NCBI GenBank assembly: GCA_002763335.1
Contig: PEYS01000190.1
Coordinates: 1-15,469 of the forward strand
Reading direction: 5' to 3'
Length of the DNA stretch: 15,469 nt
From: Candidatus Woesearchaeota archaeon CG08_land_8_20_14_0_20_47_9
GTDB lineage: Archaea > Nanobdellota > Nanobdellia > Woesearchaeales > CG1-02-47-18
Shown here: positions 15,361 to 15,469 of the stretch, in pieces
How the letters are laid out: every line of letters begins with the position of its first letter
Numbering within the stretch: the first letter of the stretch is position 1
Translations under genes and position numbers: made by a program
Notes under the pieces: generated by a model
What the model saw: the letters and a program-made list of their open reading frames with translations, nothing else
Told to the model about the DNA's origin: nothing
Database searches by the model: none

Positions 15361-15430
15361 CAAAAATTCGCCTGCTCTGGGCTATCCCCAACTTAATTTA
15401 CGCCCCTCGCTCCTGCACGGCGAATTTTTG
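15361..15430 (-). repeat. Family 1 nested hairpin element, copy C, inverted
   Basis: CAAAAATTCGCC (15361-15372) and its exact complement (15419-15430) form a 12-bp stem. Read on the minus strand the core matches copies A and B (GCGAGGGGCGTAAA, then GGGGATAGCCC), but the inner hairpin is shortened. It begins at the base after the TAA stop (15358-15360) of the large membrane protein, so it probably also serves as that transcript's 3' end structure. Confidence 0.85.
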
Positions 15431-15433
15431 AAC

Positions 15434-15466
15434 GTCAAAAGCTCGCCTTCCGAGCGAGCTTTTGAC
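15434..15466. terminator. Perfect 13-bp hairpin beside copy C (element H)
   Basis: GTCAAAAGCTCGC (15434-15446) and its complement (15454-15466) enclose a 7-base loop, CTTCCGA. It follows copy C by 3 bases and could terminate transcription from the surface locus or from a gene beyond the window. Confidence 0.65.
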
Positions 15467-15469
15467 TCT

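Overview
The window reads as archaeal chromosome, most likely from a DPANN-type archaeon (Woesearchaeota-like). Several genes are preceded by archaeal TATA boxes (TTTAWATA type). There is a small PRC-barrel protein of the kind common in archaea, an AAA/DUF4143 ATPase, and very large Cys-rich or Ig-repeat secreted proteins with pilin-like or signal-peptide N-termini, which are typical of DPANN surface proteomes. The lineage is inferred from protein style only; there is no rRNA or marker gene here.

Layout. Bases 1-347 hold two adjacent hairpin repeats and the promoter of a PRC-barrel gene (348-632, +). A perfect 16-bp hairpin separates that gene from a convergent gene for a single-pass membrane protein (710-1342, -). 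A GC-rich structured block of unknown nature (about 1443-1560) and a small unrecognised gene (1584-1895, -) follow. Two more adjacent hairpin repeats and an operator-like promoter lead into an AT-rich AAA_14/DUF4143 ATPase gene (2230-3576, +), whose 3' end runs into a decayed hairpin repeat. After another hairpin and a promoter, four large codirectional genes fill 3819-15360. The window ends with a further pair of hairpins.

The four-gene block looks like one surface-structure locus. It encodes a Cys-rich secreted protein, a pilin-like membrane-anchored protein, a secreted protein with Fn3 and about seven Ig-like modules, and a type I membrane protein. The last carries Ig-like modules, Cys-rich repeats, a calcium-binding thrombospondin type 3 stretch, a single membrane span and a 260-residue basic cytoplasmic tail. 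No catalytic domain was recognised in these four, so a structural, adhesive or cell-contact role is the best inference.

The most unusual signal is non-coding. Hairpin elements with conserved cores and outer stems that change from copy to copy while staying complementary (compensatory changes) lie at gene ends and between genes, often as side-by-side pairs of different families. At least one has contributed the C-terminus of a protein.
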